In this document: positions 8,103-16,174 of the stretch, piece by piece
Numbering within the stretch: position 1 is the stretch's first letter
How the letters are laid out: each line of letters begins with the position of its first letter
Assembly: GCA_947456855.1 (NCBI GenBank)
Contig: CANGTR010000016.1
Coordinates: 1-35,521 of the forward strand
Reading direction: 5' to 3'
From: Sphingobacteriia bacterium
GTDB taxonomy: Bacteria > Bacteroidota > Bacteroidia > Chitinophagales > Chitinophagaceae
Length of the DNA: 35,521 bases
Notes under the pieces: model-generated
What the model saw: the letters and a program-made list of their open reading frames with translations, nothing else
The model's database searches: none
What the model was told of the DNA's origin: nothing
Translations under genes and position numbers: made by a program

Positions 8103-8890
8103 AACGCTTTTCTCTTTTATTCATCATTTTTTTCTGGGCAAATTTATTGTCGGCCGGAGATGATTTTTGTGGATTACGCAATAATGCTTTTCAACAAGGG
8201 GAATCGATTAGTTATACTATTTATTATTCGGTAATTGGCCTTTATATTAATGCTGGAGCCGCTACTTTTTCGGTGAATCTAGAAAAACTAAACAACAAAA
8301 CAGTTTACCATGTAACTGGTTCTGGAACCTCAAATAGCAGTTACGATTGGATATTTAAAGTGAGGGACTTGTATGAATCTTTTATCGATACCAATACTTT
8401 ACAGCCATTAAAGTTCATTAGGAATGTAGATGAGGGGGGATATAAAATCAACGAAAATATTTCTTTTAATAAGGATCAAAATACTGCTATATCTAGTAAG
8501 GGTATTCAAAAAATTCCAGCCTGTGTGCAAGATGTTTTAAGTGCCATTTATTATGCTCGCAACATCGATTATGGCAAGTATAATCCTGATGAGAAAATTC
8601 CTTTCTCCATGTTTCTAGATAATGAAGTCTATAATCTCTACATCAAATACTTGGGTAAAGAACAAATTAAAACCAAATATGGCATTTTTAATGCAATCAA
8701 ATTCAGGCCTTTATTGGTAAAAGGGACCATTTTTACAGGAGGAGAAAAAATGACTGTTTGGGTTACTGATGATGCCAATCATATACCTATTCGTATAGAA
8801 AGCCCCATTACTGTAGGTTCAGTAAAAGTAGATATGATGGGGTATAAAAGTTTAAGACACCCTCTTTCTTCATTGGTTGAAAAAAGGTAA
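8096..8890 (+). CDS. DUF3108 domain-containing secreted protein
   Basis: A 264-residue protein started by TTG at 8096, inside the last codons of the flippase-like gene (7-base overlap, suggesting coupling). A signal peptide (LKRFSLLFIIFFWANLLSAG) precedes a mature region rich in beta strands. Motifs ISYTIYYSVIGLYINAGAA and HVTGSGTSNSSYDWIFKVRD, and the late KMTVWVTDDANHIPIRIE, are typical of DUF3108, a beta-barrel-like periplasmic or outer-membrane-associated domain of unknown biochemical function. Pairing with a lipid-flippase-like membrane protein hints at envelope lipid handling, which is inference. Its stop lies two bases from the stop of the opposing hydrolase gene. Confidence 0.82.
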   Translation: MLKRFSLLFIIFFWANLLSAGDDFCGLRNNAFQQGESISYTIYYSVIGLYINAGAATFSVNLEKLNNKTVYHVTGSGTSNSSYDWIFKVRDLYESFIDTNTLQPLKFIRNVDEGGYKINENISFNKDQNTAISSKGIQKIPACVQDVLSAIYYARNIDYGKYNPDEKIPFSMFLDNEVYNLYIKYLGKEQIKTKYGIFNAIKFRPLLVKGTIFTGGEKMTVWVTDDANHIPIRIESPITVGSVKVDMMGYKSLRHPLSSLVEKR

Positions 8891-8892
8891 TT

Positions 8893-9762
8893 TTAAATTT
8901 GCTTTAAAGTAAATACCTCTTTTACCCTAATTCCTTTTTCTGTTTCTTGTACAGTGCAACATTCGTTGATGGGATCATGCTCAAAAAACAACACATAATC
9001 ATTTTGTGCCGCTTCTTGTAAAAAAGATTTTTTTTCTAGTAGGGTAGTAAATGGAAACATATCATAACCCATTACATAGGGCAATGGAATATGAGCTGTG
9101 GAAGGCAATAAATCAGCCATATAAACGATGGTTCTTCCTTTGTAATTAATTTGAGGAAGCATCATAGAATTGGTATGGCCATTTACAAATCGGACTTTGA
9201 TGTCATGCATAAATTCGCTTGAGCCTAATAAATGGTTTGAATCAAAATCTGCAATAGGAGTAGGAATAAAATGTAACTTACCAGATGCTTGTATCGGTAG
9301 AATGTTTTCTTTTAGAAAAGATGCTTTTTCTCTTTCATTGGGGTTAACGGCCCAATCCCAATGTTTGGCATTGCTCCAAAATTCTGCATTCGGAAATGCC
9401 GAAATCAATTGATCTTTTTCCCTAATGATGGTTCCACCGCAATGATCAAAATGCAGATGGGTATGAAACACATCTGTAATATCAGCCTTGGTAAATCCAT
9501 GCGCTGCAAGTGAACTTTCTAAACTGTCGTTGCCGTTGAGGTGATAATGACCAAAAAATTTAGCGTCTTGTTTATTGCCCATGCCCGTATCCACTAAAAT
9601 AAGCCGATCATCTGTTTTAACTAATAAACTTCTTAAAGCCCAATTGCATAAATTATTTTCATCTGCAGGATTCAATTTATTCCAAATGCTTTTTGGCACT
9701 ACGCCAAACATTGCACCTCCATCTAATTTAAAATAACCTGTATTAATGCTAAATAATTGCAT
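8893..9762 (-). CDS. MBL-fold metallo-hydrolase
   Basis: A 289-residue metallo-beta-lactamase-fold protein without a signal peptide. The zinc motif THLHFDH (His102, His104, Asp106, His107) is intact. Later ligands are likely His in VNGHTNS, Asp in VYMADLLPS and a final His in FEHDP. The overall plan resembles the quorum-quenching lactonase (AiiA/AttM) and related Bacteroidota hydrolases. Substrate specificity cannot be assigned. Its start overlaps the end of the upstream MFS gene by 14 bases, so it is probably the last gene of a uppP-MFS-hydrolase unit. Confidence 0.85.
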   Translation of the reverse strand: MQLFSINTGYFKLDGGAMFGVVPKSIWNKLNPADENNLCNWALRSLLVKTDDRLILVDTGMGNKQDAKFFGHYHLNGNDSLESSLAAHGFTKADITDVFHTHLHFDHCGGTIIREKDQLISAFPNAEFWSNAKHWDWAVNPNEREKASFLKENILPIQASGKLHFIPTPIADFDSNHLLGSSEFMHDIKVRFVNGHTNSMMLPQINYKGRTIVYMADLLPSTAHIPLPYVMGYDMFPFTTLLEKKSFLQEAAQNDYVLFFEHDPINECCTVQETEKGIRVKEVFTLKQI

Positions 9763-11074
9763 GATTTTTTTGTTGTTTTTCTTTTAATGCTGCGCTGTAC
9801 AAAATAACTAAGCCCAATATAAAAAATACCACCAATGCTAAAACAGAATTTCGTTGTGAGCCAGTAAATTCATTGATATACCCAAAACTAAACATGCCAA
9901 TTACAATGGCAATCTTTTCGGTAACATCATAGAAACTAAAAAAGGAGGTAGTGTCTTTTGTTTCGGGCATTAATTTGGCGTAAGTGCTTCTACTTAAAGA
10001 TTGTATTCCGCCCATTACAAATCCCACCAATACGGCCAATCCATAAAATTCGTTGATGCCATTTTTGGGAAGATTGTATCCAATAACACATAGAACAATC
10101 CAGAAAAAAACAGTTGCCATCAATGCCTTAAAGTTGCCAATTTTTTTGGATAAAAAAGCGATAGTATAAGCACCTGGTATCGCAATAAATTGAATAATCA
10201 AGATCGCAATAATGAGGTTGGTAGTTGGGATATTCAATTCGCTTTTTCCATATAAAGTGGCTACTAACATTACCGTTTGAACACCCATATTGTAAAAGAA
10301 AAAAGCCAATAAATACCTTTTTAAAATGGGCATTGATTTTACCTGATGCCAAACTTTATTCAATTCTTTATAGCCCTTGGTAAAAATATTTGCTGATTTT
10401 GTATTTCCTATAGGAGTACTATTGGGTAATCTACTTAATGAGAATTGGGCAAACCCCCACCACCAAAAACCAACTAATAAAAACGAAATTTGGGATGCTT
10501 TACTAACCGTTATGCCAAAACTATCTGGCGATAAAACAAATACAAAACAGATGATTTGTAAAATCATGCTACCAATATATCCCATCGAAAACCCCTTAGC
10601 GCTAACCCTATCTTGGTCTTCGGGGGCTGCTATTTCTGGTAAGAAAGAATTGTAAAAAACCAGACTGTTCCAAAATCCAATGCAGGCAATAATTAAGCAG
10701 GCCAAGCCAAAAGCCAAATTGTCTTTGGTAAAAAAATACATGGAAGAACAGGCAAGGCTTCCAATGGTACAAAAGAAAAACAAGAATTTCTTTTTATTAC
10801 CCCGATAGTCGGCAATAGAGGAAAGAATTGGCGAGCTAATAGCAACAATAATAAATGCGATGGCCAACGCATAGTTGTACAAAGAAGTGTTTACAAATTC
10901 CCTCCCAAAGAGTTTTACGGTATCTACCGAGGTGTTTTCATTTCCATCACCCGTAATCGCTTCATAATAAGCTGGGAAAATAGTGGATGTAATTACCAAA
11001 TTGTATGCGCTATTTGCCCAATCATACATAGCCCAGCCATTAATCACTTTTTTGTTAGCTGTTTTCATAAACAA
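9749..11074 (-). CDS. MFS transporter, UMF1 / Atg22-like family
   Basis: A 441-residue polytopic membrane protein with about twelve hydrophobic segments. The N-terminal INGWAMYDWANSAYNLVI stretch is the hallmark of the UMF1 family (bacterial relatives of yeast Atg22). In the middle, GGIQSLSRSTYAKLMP and a following FFSFYDVTEKIAIVIGM are the second family signature. Yeast Atg22 is implicated in amino-acid efflux, while bacterial substrates are mostly unknown. The start codon ends exactly where the uppP stop begins (11074/11075), and its own end overlaps the hydrolase gene by 14 bases, so these are tightly packed. Confidence 0.9.
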   Translation of the reverse strand: MFMKTANKKVINGWAMYDWANSAYNLVITSTIFPAYYEAITGDGNENTSVDTVKLFGREFVNTSLYNYALAIAFIIVAISSPILSSIADYRGNKKKFLFFFCTIGSLACSSMYFFTKDNLAFGLACLIIACIGFWNSLVFYNSFLPEIAAPEDQDRVSAKGFSMGYIGSMILQIICFVFVLSPDSFGITVSKASQISFLLVGFWWWGFAQFSLSRLPNSTPIGNTKSANIFTKGYKELNKVWHQVKSMPILKRYLLAFFFYNMGVQTVMLVATLYGKSELNIPTTNLIIAILIIQFIAIPGAYTIAFLSKKIGNFKALMATVFFWIVLCVIGYNLPKNGINEFYGLAVLVGFVMGGIQSLSRSTYAKLMPETKDTTSFFSFYDVTEKIAIVIGMFSFGYINEFTGSQRNSVLALVVFFILGLVILYSAALKEKQQKNHAII

Positions 11075-11872
11075 TTATTTTAGATATCCGGTGTAGATAA
11101 GTGTTATCAAAATCAATCCTACAATCACTCTGTACCATCCAAAAAAGCGGAAACCATATTTTTGCAATACAGATATAAAAAAGCGGATAGCTATTAATGC
11201 CACAATAAATGCTACTATATTTCCCAACCCCAATAATACCAAATTACTTTTATTGCTCAGCATTTCAGGGGTTTCTTTAATGGCTTTTAATAATTTATAA
11301 CCCGTGGCTGCCGCCATGGTAGGTACTGCTAAGAAAAAAGAAAATTCTGCTGCCAGGTTTCTGGTGAGTTTTTGTTGCATTCCACCAATGATACTTGCAG
11401 CAGATCTACTCATGCCCGGTATCAATGCAAGGCATTGGAAACAACCGATGATGAATGCTTTTATATAGGAGATATCTTCTTCTTTTTCTATTGTATGAAC
11501 GGTGAATAAATTATCTATGAAAATAAGGATTAAGCCACCCATCAACATGGTTACTGCAACGGTCATCGGACTTTCGAGCAGTTCATCTATTTTATCAGAC
11601 AACAGCAAACCCAATACCAAGGCTGGTACAACGGCAACAATTAGTTTAATGTAAAAACTCCAATGATTCAGCGGGAAGAATTTTTTTCTATACAAAACCA
11701 GTACCGACATGATGGCCCCCAATTGAATGGCTATCTCAAATAATTTAGTAAAATCATCTTTGGCAATCCCCATAAAGGAACTTACAATAATCATGTGGCC
11801 AGTTGAAGAAATGGGTAAAAATTCGGTAATTCCTTCTACAATGGCTATTACAATGGCTTCGAAAATGGTCAT
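11075..11872 (-). CDS. uppP: Undecaprenyl-diphosphatase UppP (BacA)
   Basis: UppP dephosphorylates undecaprenyl diphosphate so the lipid carrier can be reused for peptidoglycan and other envelope polymers. It is an integral inner-membrane protein whose active site faces the periplasm. The 265-residue protein has both family signatures: EGITEFLPISSTGH (13-26) and PGMSRSAASIIGGM (152-165), which hold the catalytic Glu, Ser and Arg residues. About eight hydrophobic segments are present. It is the first gene after the terminator behind DUF3098 and likely heads a unit with the MFS and hydrolase genes. Overexpression of this family is known to give bacitracin tolerance. Confidence 0.97.
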   Translation of the reverse strand: MTIFEAIVIAIVEGITEFLPISSTGHMIIVSSFMGIAKDDFTKLFEIAIQLGAIMSVLVLYRKKFFPLNHWSFYIKLIVAVVPALVLGLLLSDKIDELLESPMTVAVTMLMGGLILIFIDNLFTVHTIEKEEDISYIKAFIIGCFQCLALIPGMSRSAASIIGGMQQKLTRNLAAEFSFFLAVPTMAAATGYKLLKAIKETPEMLSNKSNLVLLGLGNIVAFIVALIAIRFFISVLQKYGFRFFGWYRVIVGLILITLIYTGYLK

Positions 11873-11922
11873 AAGATGGTTTAAAGTTTCAAATTAGGTT
11901 TAAATATATGAATAGCATAAAT

Positions 11923-11954
11923 AAAAAAGCATTCCTATCTAGGAACGCTTTTTT
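11923..11954 (-). terminator. Bidirectional-looking hairpin terminator after DUF3098
   Basis: A stem AAAAAAGC-A-TTCCT / AGGAA-C-GCTTTTTT (11923-11936 with 11941-11954) has a four-base loop and a single A-C mismatch. On the minus strand it follows the DUF3098 stop by 25 bases and ends in a U-tract, separating ftsX-DUF3098 from uppP. The flanking A and T runs would also let it work on the plus strand. Confidence 0.8.
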
Positions 11955-11979
11955 ATTTAAATCATTTTTTTGTTGAATA

Positions 11980-12228
11980 CTAAGATGATTTTTTGGGACT
12001 CTTAAAAATGGCATACACTTCAATCAACAAACCAGCAACAATCAACAATGGTGCTATCGTTATTCGTGTAGTACTGTAAACTTCTTTGGTATCAAATACA
12101 TTGGGGTCTGGGCTTTTACCTCCACTCATTAATACCATGCCCAAGGCAATTACAGCAGCTCCGATGAACATCCATATATAATTATCTTTAGAAAATAGGG
12201 TAGTTGCTTTTGTTGTTTCGTTTGTCAT
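11980..12228 (-). CDS. DUF3098 family small membrane protein
   Basis: An 82-residue protein with two hydrophobic helices, near residues 14-34 (WMFIGAAVIALGMVLMSGG) and 53-72 (ITIAPLLIVAGLLIEVYAIF), joined by a polar loop containing GGKSPDPNVFDTKEVYS. This matches DUF3098, a small Bacteroidota membrane family of unknown function that commonly sits beside ftsX. The sequence lies 16 bases after ftsX on the same strand and before a terminator, so the two probably form a bicistronic unit. A role with FtsX in the division machinery is a reasonable guess from position only. Confidence 0.85.
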   Translation of the reverse strand: MTNETTKATTLFSKDNYIWMFIGAAVIALGMVLMSGGKSPDPNVFDTKEVYSTTRITIAPLLIVAGLLIEVYAIFKSPKKSS

Positions 12229-12244
12229 TATTGATTGTTTGAGA

Positions 12245-13120
12245 TTAATACAATTCGTCTAGTTTCATTTTGAGGTATTTCAACACACTTTTATAGGTGC
12301 TTAATACTGATATACCAACTCCTAAAATAGTTATTCCTCCAAATAGTATCAGGGTATGGCTCATATTCCTGATCACTTTTAATTGAGGGAACTGACTTTC
12401 GGCCCATCCTATTAAAGAAAATAGCAAAACAATGGCAATGCCAGAGCTGATCAATCCATTAATGAGTGCTTTAATATTGAGTGGTTTTGCAATAAATCCT
12501 TGAGTTGCTCCTACCATTTGCATGGTTTTAATTAAAAATCGATTGGAGAACATGGCCAAGCGGATGGTATTGTCGATACTGATAATAACAATAATACTCA
12601 GTAGGGTGGCAACAACTAAAAAAATCAATCCAATTTTAGAGGCTCTCTCATTCAGGTTATTCACTAAAGTTTGGGGGTATTGCAGATCGGTGATTTGATT
12701 GCCATATGCTGCCATTAAATCAGCTGAAATTTTTGATAAGCTGTCTTTGTTTACATAATCGGCCTTTGCATAAAAATCAATGCTTTCCGGTAAAGGATTG
12801 ACGTCTAATATTTTTGCCCAATCCTCATTGTTTTCTTTGTTCCAAATTTGTTTAGCAGAATTCTTATCTACGTAAATGACATCTTTGGCATAAGGCTTAG
12901 ATGCTATAAACTGTTGAATTTGACCAATGGTATCTTTATTGAGGGTTCTTAGATAAGCACTTAATCTGATATCTTCTTTAAAAGCATTGCCTACAGAATT
13001 GATATTAAGAAAAAACCAACCCATGATACCCATGATAAAAAGTACCAGGGAAACCCCAACAATAGTGTATATATAATTTGGCTTGCTTCTTTTCAATGAT
13101 GATTTTCCGATTTCCGCCAT
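12245..13120 (-). CDS. ftsX: Cell division protein FtsX (ABC permease-like)
   Basis: FtsX pairs with the ATPase FtsE and relays a signal to cell-wall hydrolases at the septum. The 291-residue protein has one N-terminal membrane helix (about 17-40), an extracytoplasmic domain (about 41-165) with DIRLSAYLR and KDVIYVDKNSAK, and three C-terminal helices separated by the NTIRLAMFSNRFLIKTMQMVGAT motif that is diagnostic for FtsX. Length is standard. ftsE is not adjacent, as is common in Bacteroidota. A TACATTTG -7 box lies 38 bases upstream of the ATG. It is divergent from leuS. Confidence 0.95.
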   Translation of the reverse strand: MAEIGKSSLKRSKPNYIYTIVGVSLVLFIMGIMGWFFLNINSVGNAFKEDIRLSAYLRTLNKDTIGQIQQFIASKPYAKDVIYVDKNSAKQIWNKENNEDWAKILDVNPLPESIDFYAKADYVNKDSLSKISADLMAAYGNQITDLQYPQTLVNNLNERASKIGLIFLVVATLLSIIVIISIDNTIRLAMFSNRFLIKTMQMVGATQGFIAKPLNIKALINGLISSGIAIVLLFSLIGWAESQFPQLKVIRNMSHTLILFGGITILGVGISVLSTYKSVLKYLKMKLDELY

Positions 13121-13158
13121 GAGTGTTCGCTATTTTTAAATAGTGTTGATCTTAATTA

Positions 13159-13166
13159 CAAATGTA
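13159..13166 (-). promoter_or_regulatory. -7 box for ftsX
   Basis: On the minus strand this reads TACATTTG, an exact TAnnTTTG match, giving an expected leader of about 35 bases before the ftsX ATG at 13120. It is the exact reverse complement of the leuS box at 13188-13195, with 21 bases between the two boxes. Confidence 0.55.
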
Positions 13167-13187
13167 CGGTTTTGGTGGCTAATGACT

Positions 13188-13195
13188 TACATTTG
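13188..13195 (+). promoter_or_regulatory. -7 box for leuS
   Basis: TACATTTG on the plus strand matches TAnnTTTG. It would give a start near 13199 and an unusually long leader of about 114 bases before the leuS ATG at 13313. No TTTG is seen at the ideal -33 distance, where the mirror-image ftsX box lies instead. Confidence 0.5.
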
Positions 13196-13298
13196 CAACC
13201 ACTAAAACGCTGATTTTATCCTTGAAATTAGGGGATTCATGGTGGCTTGGCGTTAATGAAATGCAAATAAACCAAACCCTAACAATAATTAATCGCTT

Positions 13299-13304
13299 CG
13301 GAGG
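13299..13304 (+). promoter_or_regulatory. Strong Shine-Dalgarno site for leuS
   Basis: CGGAGG lies 8 bases before the leuS ATG at 13313. It is the only near-perfect, well-spaced anti-16S match I noticed before any gene in the window. It fixes the start codon. It is unusual because Bacteroidota mRNAs mostly lack such sites. Confidence 0.75.
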
Positions 13305-13312
13305 CTTTAAAA

Positions 13313-16174
13313 ATGGACTATCAATTTAGATCAATAGAGCAAAAATGGCAAGCATCGTGGGAAGCCAATCAAGCTTATAAAATAAGCAATAATAGCAGCA
13401 AGCCTAAATTTTATGTATTGGACATGTTCCCTTATCCAAGTGGGGCAGGTTTACATGTGGGGCATCCTTTAGGATATATAGCATCTGATATTTATAGTCG
13501 ATTCAAACGTTTGAAAGGGTTCAATGTATTGCATCCGATGGGATACGATGCTTTTGGTTTACCTGCAGAGCAATATGCCATAGAGCACGGCGTACATCCC
13601 GCAGTAAGTACTGTTCAGAATATCAATAATTTCAGGAACCAATTAAACAATATTGGATTCTCCTACGATTGGAGTAGAGAAGTAAGAACCTGTGAGCCTC
13701 AATATTATAAATGGACCCAATGGATCTTTTTGCAGTTATTTGTATCCTATTTCAATCGGGCTACACAAAAAGCAGAAAGCATCGATTCGTTGATTGAAAT
13801 GTTTAATCAAGAAGGCAATCAATCACATGAATGTCCTGCCAACGACAAGCTCATTTTTTCTGCCGAAGCATGGAAAGGATTTAGTGAAAAAGAACAGCAG
13901 GATATTCTCATGCAATATCGTTTGGCATTTTGTGGCTATGGCGAAGTGAATTGGTGTGAAGCATTGGGAACAGTTTTAGCCAATGATGAAGTAGTGAATG
14001 GTGTTAGTGAACGGGGTGGACATCCTGTAGTAAAAAAGAAACTGCGTCAATGGTATTTGCGTATTACTGAATATGCCGATCGTTTGATTACTGGATTGGA
14101 TCAAATAGAATTCAGTGAGGCCATGAAAGAAATGCAGCTGAATTGGATTGGAAAATCTTATGGTGCCGAAATTAGTTTTGATATTTCTACTTCAAATACT
14201 GCTTTGATAAATGCCGATAAACCAGTCCAGTTAACGGTTTACACAACCCGACCCGATACTATTTTCGGCGTAGATTTTATGGTGGTTGCTCCAGAGCATG
14301 CTTTGATAGCATCTATCACTACAGCAGATCAACATACTGCTGTAGAAGATTATATTGCTTATGTGAAAAGCAGAAGTGATCGGGAGCGTCAGGCAGAGAA
14401 AAAGATTTCTGGATGTTTCACAGGCGCTTATGCCATCAATCCTTTCAATGGAGTAAAAATTCCAATTTGGATTTCGGAATATGTATTGGCAGGGTATGGA
14501 ACTGGTGCCATCATGGCGGTGCCTTGTGGTGATGAACGGGATCATAAATTTGCACAGCATTTTAATATACCCATTACCAACATTATTGGTGAGCATTACA
14601 ATGGTACAGAAGCCAATTCAACCAAAGAGGTGGTTTTACACAATAGCGAGTTCTTAAATGGAATCGTGATGCGAGATGCTATTGCCATTGTAATAGACAA
14701 ATTGGTTGAACGTGGAATAGGAAAAAAGAAAGTGAATTATAAAATGCGTGATGCTGCATTTAGCAGACAACGTTATTGGGGCGAACCATTTCCAATTGTT
14801 TGGAAAGAGGGGATTGCATACCCATTGAATGAATCTGAATTGCCATTAGAGTTACCTAAAGTTGACTCGTATGGTCCGGGACCTGAAGGTGAAGGGCCTT
14901 TGGCTAATATCCATGAATGGATTGAGCAATTCTCGAATAATACTCCCCCTTTAGGGGGTGGGGGGGTATTGGAAACCAATACCATGCCTGGTTATGCGGG
15001 AAGTAGTTGGTATTTTTTGCGTTATATGGATCCTGAAAACAACAATGCTTTTTGTGATAGAAAAGTGAGCGATTATTGGAATCAAGTGGATTTATATATT
15101 GGCGGAACAGAACATGCGGTAGGCCATTTATTATACAGCAGAATGTGGACCAAGGCTTTGTATGATTTAGGTCATATTGGTTTTGATGAACCATTTAGAA
15201 AATTATTGAACCAAGGGATGATTCAAGGGAGTTCTAGATTTGTGTATCGGGATAAAAACAATCCCAATCAATTTATTTCTGCAGGATTAATTGTAAATTA
15301 TGATATTCAACCAATTCATGTTGATGTAAACATGGTAGATGGTTTTGAACTTGATATTGCGGCTTTCCGTAAATGGAGAAATGGAGAATATGCTAACGCT
15401 GTTTTTATTTGTGAAGATGGTAAACTATTAGAATCTCATGCTCCTTTTGAGGGGTCGGGGGTGAAATACATCTGCGGTGCAGAAGTAGAGAAAATGTCTA
15501 AAAGCAAATTCAATACCGTTAACCCAGATATTTTGGTAGAAAAATACGGTGCCGATACTTTCAGAATGTATGAAATGTTTCTAGGCCCTGTGGAGCAAAG
15601 TAAACCTTGGGATACCAAGGGTATTGAAGGTGTGCATCGATTCTTAAAGAAATTGTGGCGATTGTTTTTTGATGAAATCAAGGGTAAGGTTTGGAATACC
15701 GATGCAGCAAGTGCGGAAGAGTTAAAAGTGTTGCACAAATGCATTAAAAAAATTGAAGAAGATACAGAGCGTTATAGTTTTAATACGGCAGTAAGTACTT
15801 TTATGATTTGTGTAAATGAACTGGCCGACTTAAAATGCAATAAAAAAGAAGTGCTGGAGCAATTATTAATAATGCTAACGCCTTATGCGCCACATATCAG
15901 TGAAGAGCTTTGGGAAAAATTGGGTAATAAGGGTTCTATAATGGATGCTCAGTTTCCAACATTCAATGCTGCTTATGTAACAGAATCTTCTAAAGAATAT
16001 CCAGTAAGTATCAATGGCAGAGTGAGAACCAATATCAATATCAGTTTAGACGCAGATGAAGCTACCGTTCAATCAATTGTATTGGCCAGTGAATTGGTTC
16101 AGAAGTGGTTGGAAGGTAAGGCAGTTAAAAAATTCATTTTTGTAAAAGGAAGAATGATCAATGTGGTTATTTAA
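13313..16174 (+). CDS. leuS: Leucine--tRNA ligase LeuS
   Basis: LeuS charges tRNA-Leu and edits mischarged products. The 953-residue class I enzyme shows the HVGH form of the HIGH motif (48-51), the CP1 editing domain with TTRPDTIFGVDF (near 304-315) and GTGAIMAVPCGDERDH, the ETNTMPGYAGSSWYFLRY core motif, and KMSKS (727-731). The C-terminal anticodon-binding and tRNA-interacting domains are complete. It is longer than the roughly 860-residue E. coli enzyme, with an added region near residues 160-200 as usual for Bacteroidota. Two G-rich mini-repeats are translated in frame near residues 544-552 and 710-717, both at linker positions. The ATG follows a strong CGGAGG. Its end overlaps the BamA-like gene by 14 bases. 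Confidence 0.97.
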   Translation: MDYQFRSIEQKWQASWEANQAYKISNNSSKPKFYVLDMFPYPSGAGLHVGHPLGYIASDIYSRFKRLKGFNVLHPMGYDAFGLPAEQYAIEHGVHPAVSTVQNINNFRNQLNNIGFSYDWSREVRTCEPQYYKWTQWIFLQLFVSYFNRATQKAESIDSLIEMFNQEGNQSHECPANDKLIFSAEAWKGFSEKEQQDILMQYRLAFCGYGEVNWCEALGTVLANDEVVNGVSERGGHPVVKKKLRQWYLRITEYADRLITGLDQIEFSEAMKEMQLNWIGKSYGAEISFDISTSNTALINADKPVQLTVYTTRPDTIFGVDFMVVAPEHALIASITTADQHTAVEDYIAYVKSRSDRERQAEKKISGCFTGAYAINPFNGVKIPIWISEYVLAGYGTGAIMAVPCGDERDHKFAQHFNIPITNIIGEHYNGTEANSTKEVVLHNSEFLNGIVMRDAIAIVIDKLVERGIGKKKVNYKMRDAAFSRQRYWGEPFPIVWKEGIAYPLNESELPLELPKVDSYGPGPEGEGPLANIHEWIEQFSNNTPPLGGGGVLETNTMPGYAGSSWYFLRYMDPENNNAFCDRKVSDYWNQVDLYIGGTEHAVGHLLYSRMWTKALYDLGHIGFDEPFRKLLNQGMIQGSSRFVYRDKNNPNQFISAGLIVNYDIQPIHVDVNMVDGFELDIAAFRKWRNGEYANAVFICEDGKLLESHAPFEGSGVKYICGAEVEKMSKSKFNTVNPDILVEKYGADTFRMYEMFLGPVEQSKPWDTKGIEGVHRFLKKLWRLFFDEIKGKVWNTDAASAEELKVLHKCIKKIEEDTERYSFNTAVSTFMICVNELADLKCNKKEVLEQLLIMLTPYAPHISEELWEKLGNKGSIMDAQFPTFNAAYVTESSKEYPVSINGRVRTNINISLDADEATVQSIVLASELVQKWLEGKAVKKFIFVKGRMINVVI
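14943..14967 (+). repeat. G-rich palindromic mini-repeat inside leuS (copy 1)
   Basis: The 25 bases run CTCCCCC-TTTA-GGGGG-T-GGGGGGG-T: a five-base C/G hairpin with loop TTTA followed by a second G run. It is translated in frame as roughly PPLGGGGV, just before the conserved ETNTMPG motif of LeuS. C-run/TTT/G-run elements of this style recur across Bacteroidota genomes as far as I recall, but I cannot count copies outside this window. Confidence 0.6.
15441..15463 (+). repeat. Degenerate G-rich mini-repeat inside leuS (copy 2)
   Basis: CTCC-TTTTGA-GGGGTC-GGGGG-TG repeats the layout of the copy at 14943-14967 with a shorter C run, and is read in the same codon phase (APFEGSGV). It lies about 30 bases upstream of the KMSKS codons. 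It is weaker than copy 1 and could be chance, but two such tracts in one A+T-rich gene are notable. Confidence 0.4.

Noticed and set aside
14231..15194. Long antisense open frames across leuS (for example 14231-14596 and 14904-15194, minus strand)
   Set aside because: These are shadows of a strongly coding sense frame and have no family resemblance or upstream signals.
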